Shown piece by piece: positions 45,264 to 56,754 of a stretch of DNA of 64,000 bases. The stretch lies in assembly GCA_021495925.1 (NCBI GenBank), contig JAKEKT010000092.1, positions 1-64,000 on the forward strand, given 5' to 3'. Each line of letters starts with the position of its first letter. Position 1 is the stretch's first letter. The translations under genes were made by a program, and so were the position numbers. The DNA comes from Diplodia intermedia. Lineage: Eukaryota; Ascomycota; Dothideomycetes; Botryosphaeriales; Botryosphaeriaceae. The notes under the pieces were generated by a model. It had not been told where the DNA came from. It did not search any database and was given only the letters and a program-made list of their open reading frames with translations.

Positions 45264-46262
45264 TCACTCCTTTCTGCCTTCTTCTTCCTCCGACGCCGAC
45301 CCGCTCCTACTCGCCATCGCCTCTTCACACGCCATCCTCACCTCCTCCACACCCTGCACACCATTCCACTTCCCCAACACCGCCCTTATCTCCTCCCACT
45401 CTTTATCCGCTTCGCCCATCTCCCCCGCGCCGACCTTCGCCCTCAACCTCCTCGGCGCATCCAAGACCCACCGCACAGTCTGCCGCTGCTTCTCCTTCTC
45501 GTCCACCTTCTTCTTTCCGTTCCCATCGACCGACGCCGGCGAGCTGCTGCGGGACTTGGGGAGTGCGTGTTCGGCAATGGAGGCGGACAGCGCGGTCGCG
45601 GTTTCGGCAATGTGCGAGATGGCCGGGGAGAGGGTCGACGTGGCGGGCGTGAGTGGATCCATGTTCGTCCTCATCTGCCTACGATCAGTCTCCCTTTCAC
45701 TAGAACCCAAACCATATACGCAAATCCCGGGAAGGAAAACCCATACCTTCCGGATCGTATCCGTCGCCGCGATCAGCTTGGAGTAATTGTCGTAAACCAG
45801 CGCCTTGCGCTCGCCATCCAAACCCTTAATCTCTGTATCCCGCGAACAAATCAGCCCAACACACCACAAACGACAAAGACGGGTGTAAGAGCAGAACTCA
45901 CGACCGACCAACCCGCTCTCCACCCTCAACACCCCCTCCAACCCCTCCCTCTCCAACGTCTTCTGCACAAAAACCTGCGCATCGAACCCCTCGCGGTCCA
46001 ACTCGCTCGTCTCCACCGACTCCTCCTCCTTGACGCTGTCGATGCCCAGACCGGTGGCGCCCTCGGCAGGGTGGCTTGTGGGGCCCGGAGACTTGAGGTT
46101 GTAGTAGTCGCGCAGGGCGGAGCGGTCGCGGTTGCGGGCGTTGCGCGACTTGCTCGAGGAGCGCGCGCCGAGCGAGGAGGATGTGGGGACCTCGAGCGAG
46201 GTGCGCGTGGAGCTCGGGGAGCGGATGGAACTGGAGGGGCGGGGGGAGGCGATGGTGGACAT
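45264..46262 (-). CDS. VPS51: Vps51, GARP tethering complex subunit
   Basis: Three exons on the minus strand: 46262-45902, 45832-45747, 45674-45264 (285 aa). The Ser/Pro-rich N-terminus is followed by RSALRDYYNLK, FDAQVFVQKTL and the diagnostic LDGERKALVYDNYSKLIAATDTIRKM, all typical of fungal Vps51/Vps67. MRTNMDPLTPATSTLSPAIS starts exon 3. The C-terminal part is charged and helical. Vps51 is the small GARP subunit that tethers endosome-derived vesicles at the late Golgi and binds the SNARE Tlg1. Both introns (69 and 72 nt) are multiples of three without in-frame stops, so retention would only insert residues. The donor of intron 1 could be GTGAGT (used) or a GTCGTG three bases upstream. Confidence 0.92.
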   Translation of the reverse strand: MSTIASPRPSSSIRSPSSTRTSLEVPTSSSLGARSSSKSRNARNRDRSALRDYYNLKSPGPTSHPAEGATGLGIDSVKEEESVETSELDREGFDAQVFVQKTLEREGLEGVLRVESGLVGREFCSYTRLCRLWCVGLICSRDTEIKGLDGERKALVYDNYSKLIAATDTIRKVWVFLPGICVYGLGSSERETDRRQMRTNMDPLTPATSTLSPAISHIAETATALSASIAEHALPKSRSSSPASVDGNGKKKVDEKEKQRQTVRWVLDAPRRLRAKVGAGEMGEADKEWEEIRAVLGKWNGVQGVEEVRMACEEAMASRSGSASEEEEGRKE

Positions 46263-46846
46263 TTTTGTGTCGTCGTGTGGCTGGTTGTCTGTATTGTTTC
46301 GTGGGTCGTCGATTGCGGAGCGGGGTTCGTTATTTCGTCAGGTCGTCGGTGCCGGGTGTGAGGGCTGGCCGGGCCGTTTGCGCGTTGTGAGGGAGGAGGA
46401 ATGGGAGAGGTGGTAGATCGGTAGACAGGTACCCGCGTCGGAAGTCCGGGGGCGGGAGGACAGCTGCGGCGACAGGGATCAGCTGTAGGGCTGAGGCAGC
46501 TGCACGAGTCATGCAGCTACCAGCTAAGTACTCAAGCTCCGACGGCAAAGCTTCGATCTACCTCTTCCCTTCACATCCATAACCATGCAGAAGCTCGACT
46601 TGCACCAGCAACCTTCTTCTCCTCCACGCATCCCGACGCGTCCGATCTCCACCCTCCGCGCTCCAAGCTGAAAAGGCCAACCAATCAACCAATTCAACCA
46701 CCATCTCCAAAGAGCCTGAAAAGCAAAAAATTACGAACAGTCCACAAAACCACCAACCAGACAACCCATCCCGCAACAAACCCCCTCCATCCTCACCTCA
46801 CCAAACGTCCCACCCCCACCATCCCCACCCCACAACAACAACAACA
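46263..46846. promoter_or_regulatory. Shared divergent promoter region of VPS51 and RMI1
   Basis: About 580 bp between two divergently transcribed genes, so a bidirectional promoter is likely. It holds three CAGCTG hexamers (around 46461, 46480 and 46498) and further GCAGCT/CAGCT half-copies to 46525. The role of this repeat is unknown. Confidence 0.45.
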
Positions 46847-47677
46847 ATGCCACCACCACCAACCTCCACCCCCACCCCCACCCCCACAACAACCGCGACC
46901 GCAACAACCCCCCTCACCGCCGACCTAACCACCCACCTCACCGCGCGCGGCCTGCCCCCGACGCCCCACTGGCTCCAGCACTCCGTCCTGCCCAGCCTGC
47001 GCGCCAACACGCCGGCCGCCGCGGCCCGGCAGACGGCGCTCTTCCGCCTGCTCGCGGCCGACATCGCCGCCCAGCCCTCGCCGCTCGCGCACTCGCCCGC
47101 GTCCAACCGCCTCCCCGCGAACGTCGCGACCAGCGGCGCCGCGGTCAGGGAGGTGGTCGTCCCGGGGCCGGTGGCCGTGCAGGTGCTGGACGTCGAGGAC
47201 GTGGGGCGGAGCCGGTGGAGTCGGGTCGAGGCGCTGGAGGCGCGGGCGCGCGGGGAGGGGACCAGGGGGAGGGAGGTGGTGAGGTTGGCTGCGGAGAGTG
47301 GCGATGGCGGTGACGAGGGCGGGGACGCGGGAAATGGTGGTGGTGGTGGTGGGGGCGCTGCGAGGACGACGGCGGCGGCGGCGGCGGATGCGGGCGGTGG
47401 GAGGGCGGGGCCGCACAAGTTGCTCTTGGTCGACGCGGCGGGAACGCGCGTGTACGGGTTCGAGCTGGCGGCGGTGCCGGGGGTGGACGTCGAGAGGATG
47501 GGCGTGGGGGCCAAGTTGGTGCTGCGGAATGCGGTGGTGGCGAGGGGGGTGGTGTTGCTGGAGCCGCGGACGGCGACGTGTTTGGGGGGCAAGGTGGAGG
47601 CGTTGGATAAGCCGTGGAGGGAGGGGAGGTTGGCGAGGTTGAGGGAGGCGGCGAGGATGGAGGAGGGGGCGAGGTGA
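46847..47677 (+). CDS. RMI1: RecQ-mediated genome instability protein Rmi1
   Basis: Single exon, 276 aa. A Thr/Pro-rich start (residues 1-25) leads into LTARGLPPTPHWLQ, a helical bundle, and then the OB-fold core: LDVEDVGRSRWSRVEALEARARGE, GPHKLLLVDAAGTRVYGFELAAVPGV, and GAKLVLRNAVVARGVVLLEP. These match the N-terminal domain of Rmi1, which with Top3 and the RecQ helicase dissolves recombination intermediates. A Gly/Ala/Asp-rich insert at about 155-190 interrupts the OB fold at the position of the variable insertion loop. No second OB fold is present, as in fungal short forms. The gene is divergent from VPS51. Confidence 0.92.
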   Translation: MPPPPTSTPTPTPTTTATATTPLTADLTTHLTARGLPPTPHWLQHSVLPSLRANTPAAAARQTALFRLLAADIAAQPSPLAHSPASNRLPANVATSGAAVREVVVPGPVAVQVLDVEDVGRSRWSRVEALEARARGEGTRGREVVRLAAESGDGGDEGGDAGNGGGGGGGAARTTAAAAADAGGGRAGPHKLLLVDAAGTRVYGFELAAVPGVDVERMGVGAKLVLRNAVVARGVVLLEPRTATCLGGKVEALDKPWREGRLARLREAARMEEGAR

Positions 47678-48145
47678 ATTTGAATGGGAGAGGGGGAGCA
47701 GGCTTGCTGGGGATTCGAATGAGCAGTCAAGAGACTACTGGGGGTAGCACTACATTCAAGGATGGAGAAGGAACTATTTTGTTTACACTTTGAATTGATT
47801 GCTCAAAGAGTAGTGAGGCGCTGCATCATACTGCTACACTCTATAAACCACAACACAATACATGAGAACATTGATAATACACGCTGGACTCGCTTTGTCT
47901 CAACAAACAAACCGCCCAACTTTTCGAGATATCGCTCAAAAGGACGAATAGACCATCCTGCGCTTTTTGTCGTCTTGCAACCGACAGAATCGTGAGTGAG
48001 TGTGGTTGTCGCAGGATCAAGAACGCCCTTCCAATGCACAACCCATCTGTCCCTCTGAGAAGAGAGATGGATTAAAACGCCAAAACCCCGCACACCTTTT
48101 GGTGGCATGCAACGACCATGTTGATTAAGTTCTTTTCTTACTGGC
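47678..48145. other. Intergenic region between convergent genes
   Basis: About 470 bp between RMI1 and MTM1, which converge. Nothing recognised. Confidence 0.4.
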
Positions 48146-49571
48146 TCAGTGTCTTCTCTCGTTCACCGTTCCAGCCATCTTCTTACCCATCTCGTATGTA
48201 GAAATCATGATGGCGCAGGCCGGTGCAACCTTCAAGCACCGAGCTGACCAACCACGGAAAAGACCTGACAAGCCTTGCTCCCGGAATATGTGCAAAAGGA
48301 AGCGCGGTATCGACTGCTCTTCCGGTCTGATGGCGGACACGACGCTGCCAGCCGCACCCTTGCTGCCGCCATGTCGGACAACCTGCTGCCTGGTTTTGCC
48401 AACATCGAAAGGCGTGGTGACGAAAGCGGCAACTGCTCCAGACGTGGCTCCGGCTACGAAACTGTCGACGAGAGTCTCGGTATGATCCTCCTCGCTCCGG
48501 CTCCGGCTCCGGCTCCTGGTCCTAACGGCACCAGAACCCCTGCTTCTTTCGATGCCCCGACCACGCATTCGCTCGCGTTCATCCGTGATGACATTGCGCG
48601 CACTCTCATAACCCCACCAGTAGATAGCGGAGAATGGGACATCGCGCCACAGCGTCAATCCAAGGCCGCGCCACAGGCTTATCCATCCGTCTTGGCGGAC
48701 CAAGTCGCCCATGCCCTTGAAGGTGTCACGGAAATGACTGCCGGAAGCACTCGAAGGCGAATGAGTAGCTTGCATGCGAGTCCGGAACATCTCAATGGGG
48801 GAGACGGCAATGGCGGCAAGAACTCTAGCGGTGCTTCCGGCAACCAATGGGGCGGTCGTGTCTCCGAAGTTGTTCTTCACAGGCGATGTTCCGGAGGTGC
48901 GCAGCCAATCGTAGCCAGCGAAGTAGATGACATTGGCGGGAATAGTCATGACGAGGGTGGGTGACAGCCCGCGCCAGAGGGTACGGACACCTTCATTGCG
49001 GGCAATCTTGCGGAGGCCGTCAAAGGTGGATGTGAAGGCCTTGCGTTGAGTCTCTTCGACGGCGCATGAAGCTGCGCTCGTCGGGGTGATGGTAGGCATT
49101 GCGGTGGGGCCGGCGACACAGTATGCAGCATTGTTATTAACCCAGAAGACTTCGCGGCAGCAGGCGGTAATGCCGAGATTGGGAGGAATGTTGGTGAAGC
49201 GCGCATTGTGGAGCTGGAGGGTCGAGAGGGCAGGAATGGTCCGGCGGACGGCGGCAGTGGAGGTAGGGGTGGAATGGTGTTGCGACTGGAGACGGACGCG
49301 GACCACGTCGAGCGGGGTGACTGTGCCGCGTGTTAGCAGGGTGGAGAGGGGGCGAATGCGGAGACAAGCAGGTACCTAAAAGCGAGGTGAGGATGCTTCC
49401 CGTGACGGCCGACAACATCTTCTGGGTCACGGAGATGTCGTCGGGAGGGTCTCCCTGGCTCGAAGGGGGCTTCGCCATGGTTTGCAGATTCAGGGAGTCG
49501 GGGTTTGGCGATAATCTGTCGTGAGGTTGACCTCGGACGCTGGTGGCCGCTGCGCCTGCGGTATCGGCCAT
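48146..49571 (-). CDS. MTM1: Mitochondrial carrier Mtm1 (SLC25A39/40 type)
   Basis: Two exons on the minus strand: 49571-49376 and 49320-48146 (456 aa). The junction G|TC gives SLLVTPLDVVRVRLQSQ, the first carrier signature. The second and third repeats show SPIEMFRTRMQA and TPFDVGKTRQQ. ACCREVFWVNNNAAYC is a cysteine-containing insert typical of Mtm1. LWRGLSPTLVMTIPANVIYF and LWRGLGLTLWRDVPFSAIYWWGYE are the conserved second helices of the repeats. A Ser/Arg repeat (RSRSRSRSE) lies in a matrix loop near residue 335. SLC25A39/40-type carriers import glutathione into mitochondria and affect Mn-SOD and iron-sulfur metabolism. It sits in the inner mitochondrial membrane. Assignment to Mtm1 over other carriers rests on the cysteine insert and the three motifs. 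Confidence 0.94.
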
Positions 49572-50019
49572 GGCGGCGGCGGTGATCTTCCAGGTGTCGC
49601 TGGAAGGCGATGAAAGCTATAGCTGGAGGTGCTACCGGGACGCAGGTCGCATGCTGAGGAGGGAGGAGTACTGGGCTGCGCAGGCTAAGGACGGCGGTAG
49701 CGGAGTGCAAGTGTCAATGATATGCCCATGACATCTTTTTGCGCGGCTGGGCGCGGCAAAAGATGCAAATGGGAGATCGCGACCAAAGAAGCAAGCGCCA
49801 CACAGCGCCACGTGCGTGTTGATTGATAGCGGCCGGCCGCGCCGGCCCTACGATCCTTAACGCCGATTGCCTCTCCCTCGTCATCATCTTCATCAGGCAG
49901 CAGCCCCATCCCCCCACACCTCATGCGTTCATGACTCCGCCCGGCCCCTACCCTCAGCACCCTTATTCCCACCTCAACTAACAATAGAGCCGTGCCACCA
50001 GCCCCGAGCCTGCGCGACC
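49572..50019. other. Divergent promoter region of MTM1 and the Pof7-like gene
   Basis: About 450 bp between divergent genes. No distinct motif beyond AT-rich and GGCCGG-rich patches was seen; shared regulation is possible. Confidence 0.4.
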
Positions 50020-51783
50020 ATGTCGGATCCCACTCAGTTCCCGGTGAACCCCGCCACCGCTACCGAGGAGGAGCTCGAGACGTTCAGACGCCAATGGCGA
50101 GCAGAGGTCTCGGCGCGCGCTAGTCACACCCAGCCATCTTCTGGCGCTACGCAACGCACGGCACACGCGAACTCGAGTAGACCACATCCGTCTCAAAGGA
50201 ACAAGGCGCCGCTACCCGCGGACCGGCCCAAGGATGCCCACACGGAGGATGACGCAGAGCCGCACACATACCATGATTTGGGCGAGAAACAATTCGGGAG
50301 GAAGCTAGCGGAGCCGGCACCAGAATCTTCCAATGCGCCTGTATCAGCATTAGACCACTATGAGGAAGCGGTCAAGAGCGAGACACAAGGCAAACTGGGC
50401 GACAGCGTGAATCTGTACCGGAAGGCGTTCAAGGTTCGTTGTGGAGCCGCCGCATAGACCGATATCTGCTGACGCGCTCCGCAGTTGGATGCTACGGTTC
50501 AGGACATCTACAAGAAAAAGCACTTTCCAGCTGCCTCTTTCCCTAAGCAGAAACCTGCAAACGCAAACCCATCAAATGTGCCTGCCACGGTTCCCAGCAC
50601 TGCCCATCACTCCCTAGCCGGCTTCTCATCAAACATCACTGATCTGGTCTCCTCATTTGCCTCCTTATCTATCCTAGGGGAGGAGCCGCCTACTGACCTC
50701 TCGCCACCGCCGCCATGCCCCATTGCCGAACTTCCCGAGGAACTGCTCGCCGACATTTTGATGTACGTCGCTGTCGACGATGTTGCAGAGTTTGCCCGTC
50801 TCTCGCAGGTCTGCAAGAGAATGGCATATCTTGTCATGACCGAAGATCGGGTATGGCGCCGGGTTGCTCTTGGAGACGAGATTGGGTTTGCTGCCATGCA
50901 TTACAAATGGGCCTGCAGGTTGGACGGTCAACCATTGGGCGACGACGGTGAAGGCGGGCGTCTCCTCTCTAGTTATACAGGACTACCGGACCCCGAGGAG
51001 GAGGATGAAAGACAGGAAGCTGTGCGAAGGTCCAAACTGATCGAATCGGCCTTACACACGCTGCCTCTTGTTCCGGACCCTTATCCGAGTTTCCGTGGCC
51101 TTTTCCGCTCCAGGCCTCGCATTCGGTACAACGGTTGCTACATCAGCACTGTGAACTACACAAGACCTGGTGCACAACAGAGCAACACCTTAACCTGGGG
51201 AGTCCCGGTACTCATCGTGACCTATTACCGTTACCTTCGCTTCTATCCTGACGGCACTTGCATCTCCCTTCTGACTGTATCTGAGCCCCATGACGTGGTT
51301 CCACATCTGAGCAAGGAATATCTGTACAACAAGAACGGGGCCCACTCGCATTCCGCGCTTCCGCAGTCAGTAATGAAGGATGCATTGCCCGGTCGATGGC
51401 GTTTATCCGGTCCAGAACACCCCGTGGATCCGATGCTTTGGCCGTCTTCTTCTTCTTCATCGTCGCCTTCTACCCCCGCTGAGCCAGCCTCCGCGGGTGA
51501 AGTTTTACCAACCGGGAATTTGCTTGAGCCGTCGACCTCTCTGGATTCGGCTCTCTCCCCAGCCGAGACCGAGGGCGTCTTGCATGTAGAGACTGAGGGA
51601 GTGACGCCCAAGTACATATTCCGAATGGCTCTCGCGCTGAACAACGCGGGCAAGGGTGCGCGTAACAATAAGCTTGCCTGGAAGGGCTATTGGAGCTACA
51701 ACCGCCTCACGGATGACTGGGGCGAGTTCGGCTTGAAGAACGATAAGCCCTACTATTGGAGCCGCGTGAAGAGCTGGGCTTAG
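50020..51783 (+). CDS. pof7: F-box protein of the Pof7/Hrt3/FBXO9 family
   Basis: Two exons: 50020-50433 and 50485-51783 (570 aa). An N-terminal TPR-like segment HYEEAVKSETQGKLGDSVNLYRKAFKLD spans the intron, followed by VQDIYKKKHFP. The F-box (IAELPEELLADILMYVAVDDVAEFARLSQVCKRM) is at about residues 220-260. The C-terminal half has the FBXO9 family core: RPRIRYNGCYISTVNYTRPG, VTYYRYLRFYPDGTCISLLT, and a closing YWSYNRLTDDWGEFGLKNDKPYYWSRVKSW. A Ser-run and Pro/Ser-rich loop near 450 is a disordered insert. The family provides substrate receptors for SCF ubiquitin ligases; the target in filamentous fungi is not settled. Confidence 0.93.
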
Positions 51784-53355
51784 AATTGGTAAGCTTCGTT
51801 TTTCCCTTGTATTTGGATGTTGAGCCTGGGTTGCAATTCTTTGCCAGGCACGTTCGAGATTTAGCACATGATGGTGCAAGTAACAGATCTCAGTGGTTGA
51901 TTCGAGATGTACTAGATGTTGTAAGCAATTCATCGCCTTGTGTGGCTTTTCTGACGCTTGATGTTTCGCCATCCGCACTCGTTCTCCACCTAAACGGCGT
52001 CTGATTTGTCATTGAAGCTAGCTTGTTCTTCGAAGAGATGGCAGCACCGAGGTTGTAGAGAGGCGGTACAACGTATACGCAGGAAAGAAGCTGGGGCATG
52101 ACCCCAATTTTTGCACCACGCTGCTGCTTCTTCCGCCCGTAGAAGGGACGCCGTCCCATCTTTCTTGCCGCAGGGATTTACGGAGCCAAGTATCTCAGTG
52201 TCTATAACCATCGATATACTGAACCCACGGCAAGCTCTGAATTCATAAGCCCAAGTAATAGTAGTTCTTTTCGAAACTAAACTATGCTTAGGAGGGAACG
52301 TCATACGATCATATAAGCATGCACGGTGCACGACGCTATTCCACAAGAAGCTTAACAAGCAACAGCCAAGACTTACTTTAATAGTGAGGCCTGGTCATTT
52401 TAAGCTTACCTTCTGACTACTACTTCGTATGCTTCCCCAAGACAGTTGCTACCGAACAACTCCACGGCCAATGTGTCCAATAGGCATAGAAAGTGGGTCT
52501 GTTCAGATTTTTGTGGCCAAGATGAGTAAATAAAGGTAACATAACGTCAGATTCGTACCTGCTTCGACGAATATTGTGGTGCGGACAGAGCCAATCCAGC
52601 GGTCGATACAGCGTAGCAATGCAAAGCACGTCCAAAGTACGGATAAGCTGTGACGGTCGGCGGTGGTCACAGTAACTCCCGCATGCTGTAAAGCCCGGTC
52701 TTGGTTTGGATGCAACCAAGATTTCCAGTAGTCGACATAGTGGATAGTCACAATCCGACTTGTCTGTTAGGTTGCAGGCTGAGAAGAATGAAGGAAGGAT
52801 AGGAAAACTGACAAGACTACTCTGTGATCCAGCGTTGCCGCCTTTGGACTTTCTTGTTCGATCACGACCGGCATATCGGCGCTATGCTGAATCAGGAAAC
52901 TCCGCGGCTGGCCGATGGTCAACGCCTCCTTCCTCAAGAGGTGAACGAGGGAGAGGCAAGTGAATAGGCCTGGGGAGAACAGAATACTACTAACAGATCA
53001 AAAACTATTATGATTACTTAAACATTCAGATGCTCACCATCAAATGCCAACGCTGACATCTACAATGCTTTCAGTCTCGCCGAATCACCCACGAACTGTG
53101 AAAAAAAATGCGCTCATTGCGCCCTTCGAAAAATGCCGAAAATGATTTGGGTATCATCGAACACAACGAAATTCACATACGAAATCCTCCATGCCACCGT
53201 CCCATAATCCCTCCTCATTCTCATCCATGCACTCATCGCACCTCCGCACCGCGCATTCCTTGCGCTCCCACTGCTGAACCGCATCATGCCTTCGACATCC
53301 CAAACACTCCTCTCCCGCCCGCACTGTCGCCGGAATCTACTTCACACACACGCCT
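51784..53355. other. Intergenic region between convergent genes
   Basis: About 1.6 kb between the F-box gene and the RBR ligase gene. Short frames on both strands lack family similarity. No transposon, RNA or repeat recognised. Confidence 0.4.
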
Positions 53356-55261
53356 TCAACCGCCGCCACCCCTCCGTTCATTCTCCCTCTCCCGCTCCCT
53401 TAGCTCTTGCGGCGCGGCTGCACCATCCCGACTCATGCCAGCATCACCATTCCCGCCCACCGGATCGCCAACAACGGAGGACTGCGACGGCGCTGGTGGC
53501 GGCGCAGCCGGCGCCGTGGTTAGCGGCGGTTGGGAAACCCTGATCCCCCTCGCAGTAGCCAGGGACAGGAAGCGGCCGAGGGCGATGCCCTCCTCTTCCT
53601 CGGTCGGAGGATCTCTTTCCACGCTTTCCCTCAGACGGAAGGGATGGGTCGAAGGCGGAGGCGGCGGTGGAGGCGGCGACGGCGGCGGCGGCAGGGTCCA
53701 GGACGGGTCAAAAGAAGCAGCGCCGAACCGATCCCCGAACGCGAGCGCGCCGGTCAAGTATCCGTGAGAGACTGACGGCGTGGGTTCCGAGCCGCCATAT
53801 CGCGGCAAGGGAGGAGGCGGGAAATACGTCGGGAGACGCACGTTCGTGCGGTTGTTGTCGGCGGAGGAGGCGCGCCTCGGAGGGCTGTACCCGTCTGCGT
53901 CTTCTTCGTCTCCGCGGCACGAGGTGCACGGGTAGGCGTCGCCGCACCAGTAGCAGAACTCGTGACGGCAGAGGCACCTGTAGCAAACAGAGGCATCAGC
54001 ACCTCGCCTCCTCCCAAGAAAAAAACGACAAAGACAAAGACCTCTTTCCCCCCTCCCCCTCCCCCTCCCCCAAGTCCGAGACGGGAAAAGAGAGCAGTAA
54101 TGACAAACGTCAAAGGGCAGGAGTCGCATAGCAAAGACATACGCACGTCAGATGGCGACACCCAGCCCGCCGTTCGACCCACCACCCACACACGCCGCAC
54201 CTCCTCCACCCCTTCTCCCGCGCCAGCGCCTCGAGCAGCCGCTCCCCCTCATCCACCGGCGGACACCTTTTCCCTCCCCCCTCCCCCTCCACATGCTCGC
54301 TCTCCAGCGTCCTGCATGCCGTACACGACCACGCCCCGCACTTCCGACATAACCCCACGCCCCTCCTCTCCCGGAATCCACCACCACCACCACCACCACC
54401 ACCGAAGTCGTCAGAACTAGAAACGACGGCAACGACATCCCCCCGCCTCACCCTCCCCCCACAATCCACCACCGCACACCGCGTCCTCTTACGCCACGGG
54501 CGCACCGCCGCATCCTCCTCCTCCTCGGCCGCCTCCCCCCGACGCTCCCGACGCGCGCGCACCGCCACCACCACCGCGCGGTACACGGCGTCGTCCAGCA
54601 CGCGGCGCAGGACGGGTTCGGGCAGCGCGGCGGGGCGGCGGCAGCAGCGGGGAGGGAAGGGGGGGCGGGAGGCGGGTTCGTTGTTGTTCGTGGTGTTGGG
54701 GGGCGGAAGCTCGCATGATAGGCGGAAGAGCGTGTTGATGCAGGGGCCGCAGTAGGCGTGGTCGGCGCAGTGGCCGGTTAGGTTGTAGGTCGTGGCGGTG
54801 GTGGTCGTGGTCGTGGTGGTGCTGGTGCTGGTGGTGGAGGGGGGGCAGCAGCCGGTGATGCAGGGGTGGGAGGAGAAGGGGGGGAAGGGCGGTGGTGCTG
54901 GTGGTGGTGGTGCGGTGTAGTCGGGAGGGGAGGACGGCGGCGACGGCGATGGCGAGGAGGATGGCAACGAGGGGGGGTAGAAGGCGGGGGGTCTATTTAA
55001 CCTGTTGATGCTTTGTGCGAATTCTGGCTCCGGTGGTGGGCGTATCACATGTTGTGACAGTGGCGGAAGGGGGGAGATGAGATGAGGCGGTACAGTTGGC
55101 GGGGCTGTGGACGCCGGTGTGGCTTGCGCGCCATTGGGGTGTTGTTGATGTAGGGGATGAGGACGGTCTATCTCAAGCTGAGCGTGTCTTTGGTGGCCGT
55201 CTTCTTCCAGCCCGGTAGAGCTGAGGGAGCGCCCTCGTTGTCGTCGTCGATGGTTGTGCAT
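53356..55261 (-). CDS. RBR (RING-IBR-RING) type E3 ubiquitin ligase
   Basis: Two exons on the minus strand: 55261-54147 and 53977-53356 (578 aa). A Pro-rich N-terminus of about 130 residues precedes a first zinc module in which CADHAYCGPCINTLFRL and PPFPPRCCRRP can be seen. An IBR-like region follows (CAVVDCGGRVR, CRKCGAWSCTACRT). The second RING reads WRRCGVCGWWVERRAGCRHLTCLCRHEFCYWCG, with the Cys of HLTC positioned as the catalytic cysteine; the motif is only formed by splicing with the GTGCGT donor. A downstream GTATGT is a stronger donor but breaks the frame. Long Gly and Ser/Pro runs and a disordered 180-residue tail are present. RBR ligases form a thioester with ubiquitin before transfer; the substrate is unknown. 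Confidence 0.85.
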
Positions 55262-56754
55262 AGGTGGTTATAAGGGGGAGTCGTTCGTAGGAGTATCCTT
55301 TGTAGCGAGTTCATGGTGGTGTGGATGCGTGAGAGAGATAGATAAACGTGCCTTTTATATTCTACGAGCGACCGAACAGCCAAGAAAAAACGGGGTTGTT
55401 GAACCGTGGTAGCCTGATTGTTCGATCAAATGGCCCAAGTGGAACTTCATTTGCACTTTAACCCCTTGATTCAGTGTGCTCGAGCCGTGGTCCAAGGATC
55501 GTGAGAATCATTGAATGCGCGAGCAATGGGTGGAAGCAAAAGGTCACCATCCCCTTGGTGAGCATGATGCGCACCAAGGAATAATTTCTGCAACCTTACC
55601 ATCTCTATTCCAGGACTCAACATGAAAGGATGCTGTTCGTTACACGCGCTACACTTGGCGCAATTCTTAACTGACGATGAGAGAAAATAAGACGACCAAG
55701 TAACAGTAACCTGACTTCGTAATAGCAAGCATTTTGCGTTCGTGATAAATGGCTTAATTTGACAAGGGCATTATTCCATCATCACTCTCGGCTCTTTTTG
55801 CCGAGGCAGGGTCCTCTTAACTTCAAAAGTAATCTTCGAACATGGCTCCGTATCAACCCTGAGGTGGCTATGGAAATGAAGAGAAAAGAAAAGAAGGGAA
55901 AGAGAGAGATGCGGGGTTTGCAAGTTGATTTGCCTAAGCAAGTGCTCTCTAATAAGTGGTCCGCCCTGGCTAGTGCGCAACCTACTGCGCATTCCTTCTT
56001 AAGTATAAACATCCGACACGGTACCCTAAAGGGACGAAAGCGATACGAGGAACAAGCTCATACAGACCCCAGTCTTCCGCCACTAGGTCTCGGAACTCAG
56101 GTACTGGAAAAACGGGTGCTTTCTTTGCCGAACAGCGGTAAGCAGACCCTGAAAACGTTGGTGGCTACCAAAAGCATTTCGTCCGGTCAGATCAGACCCT
56201 CAAGGATGATGGCGGGCCTTGATGACGCAGTTCGCTGCCCAATCACCATTGTATGCGAAGAACGTGTACCTAAATCAAAGAAGACGAGGGTGAAGAAGAT
56301 CTCGGAGCGTGTCGCATTCCATAAATAATCAAGAGGCGGGGATGGAATGGCCTTTGCATCCATCAAATCGTTATGTAGCCACTCCGTCGCCGATACCGGA
56401 ACTTCGCCCAGGCATCTCGCTTTTTTCTTCAACTCACGCGACAAGTTCGATCCAAGGTAATCCCAAGCAATCAAGAATGGCCGAAGAACCTCATCAGTAA
56501 GCAACAATCACATCTTCACACTCGACTCCAGACAGCGTTGTTCAAAATGTTTCTTTACATTCACCCGCATGATGGCAGGCAGCACGATCAAATAAAATAT
56601 ACATCAAACACTGTGCAGAGAAGATACAAGAAAGAAAAAAAGCCATATTTACAGCCGGGAGCGTGCGCACAAATTCGCAAAAGCCCCCTCTTCTTTTCAG
56701 TCAACCACTCTCAGTCAACCTTTCTCCCGATCATCGATCCATCGTCTCAACCGC
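55262..56754. other. Intergenic region
   Basis: About 1.5 kb. The longest frame (55759-56328, plus) has no ATG until about codon 38 and a low-complexity Lys-rich composition; it was not accepted as a gene. No mobile element is seen. Confidence 0.4.

Noticed and set aside
55759..56328. 189-codon plus-strand frame between the RBR and pectin lyase genes
   Set aside because: No ATG at its start, Lys-rich composition, no similarity and no splice structure; chance open frame is likely.
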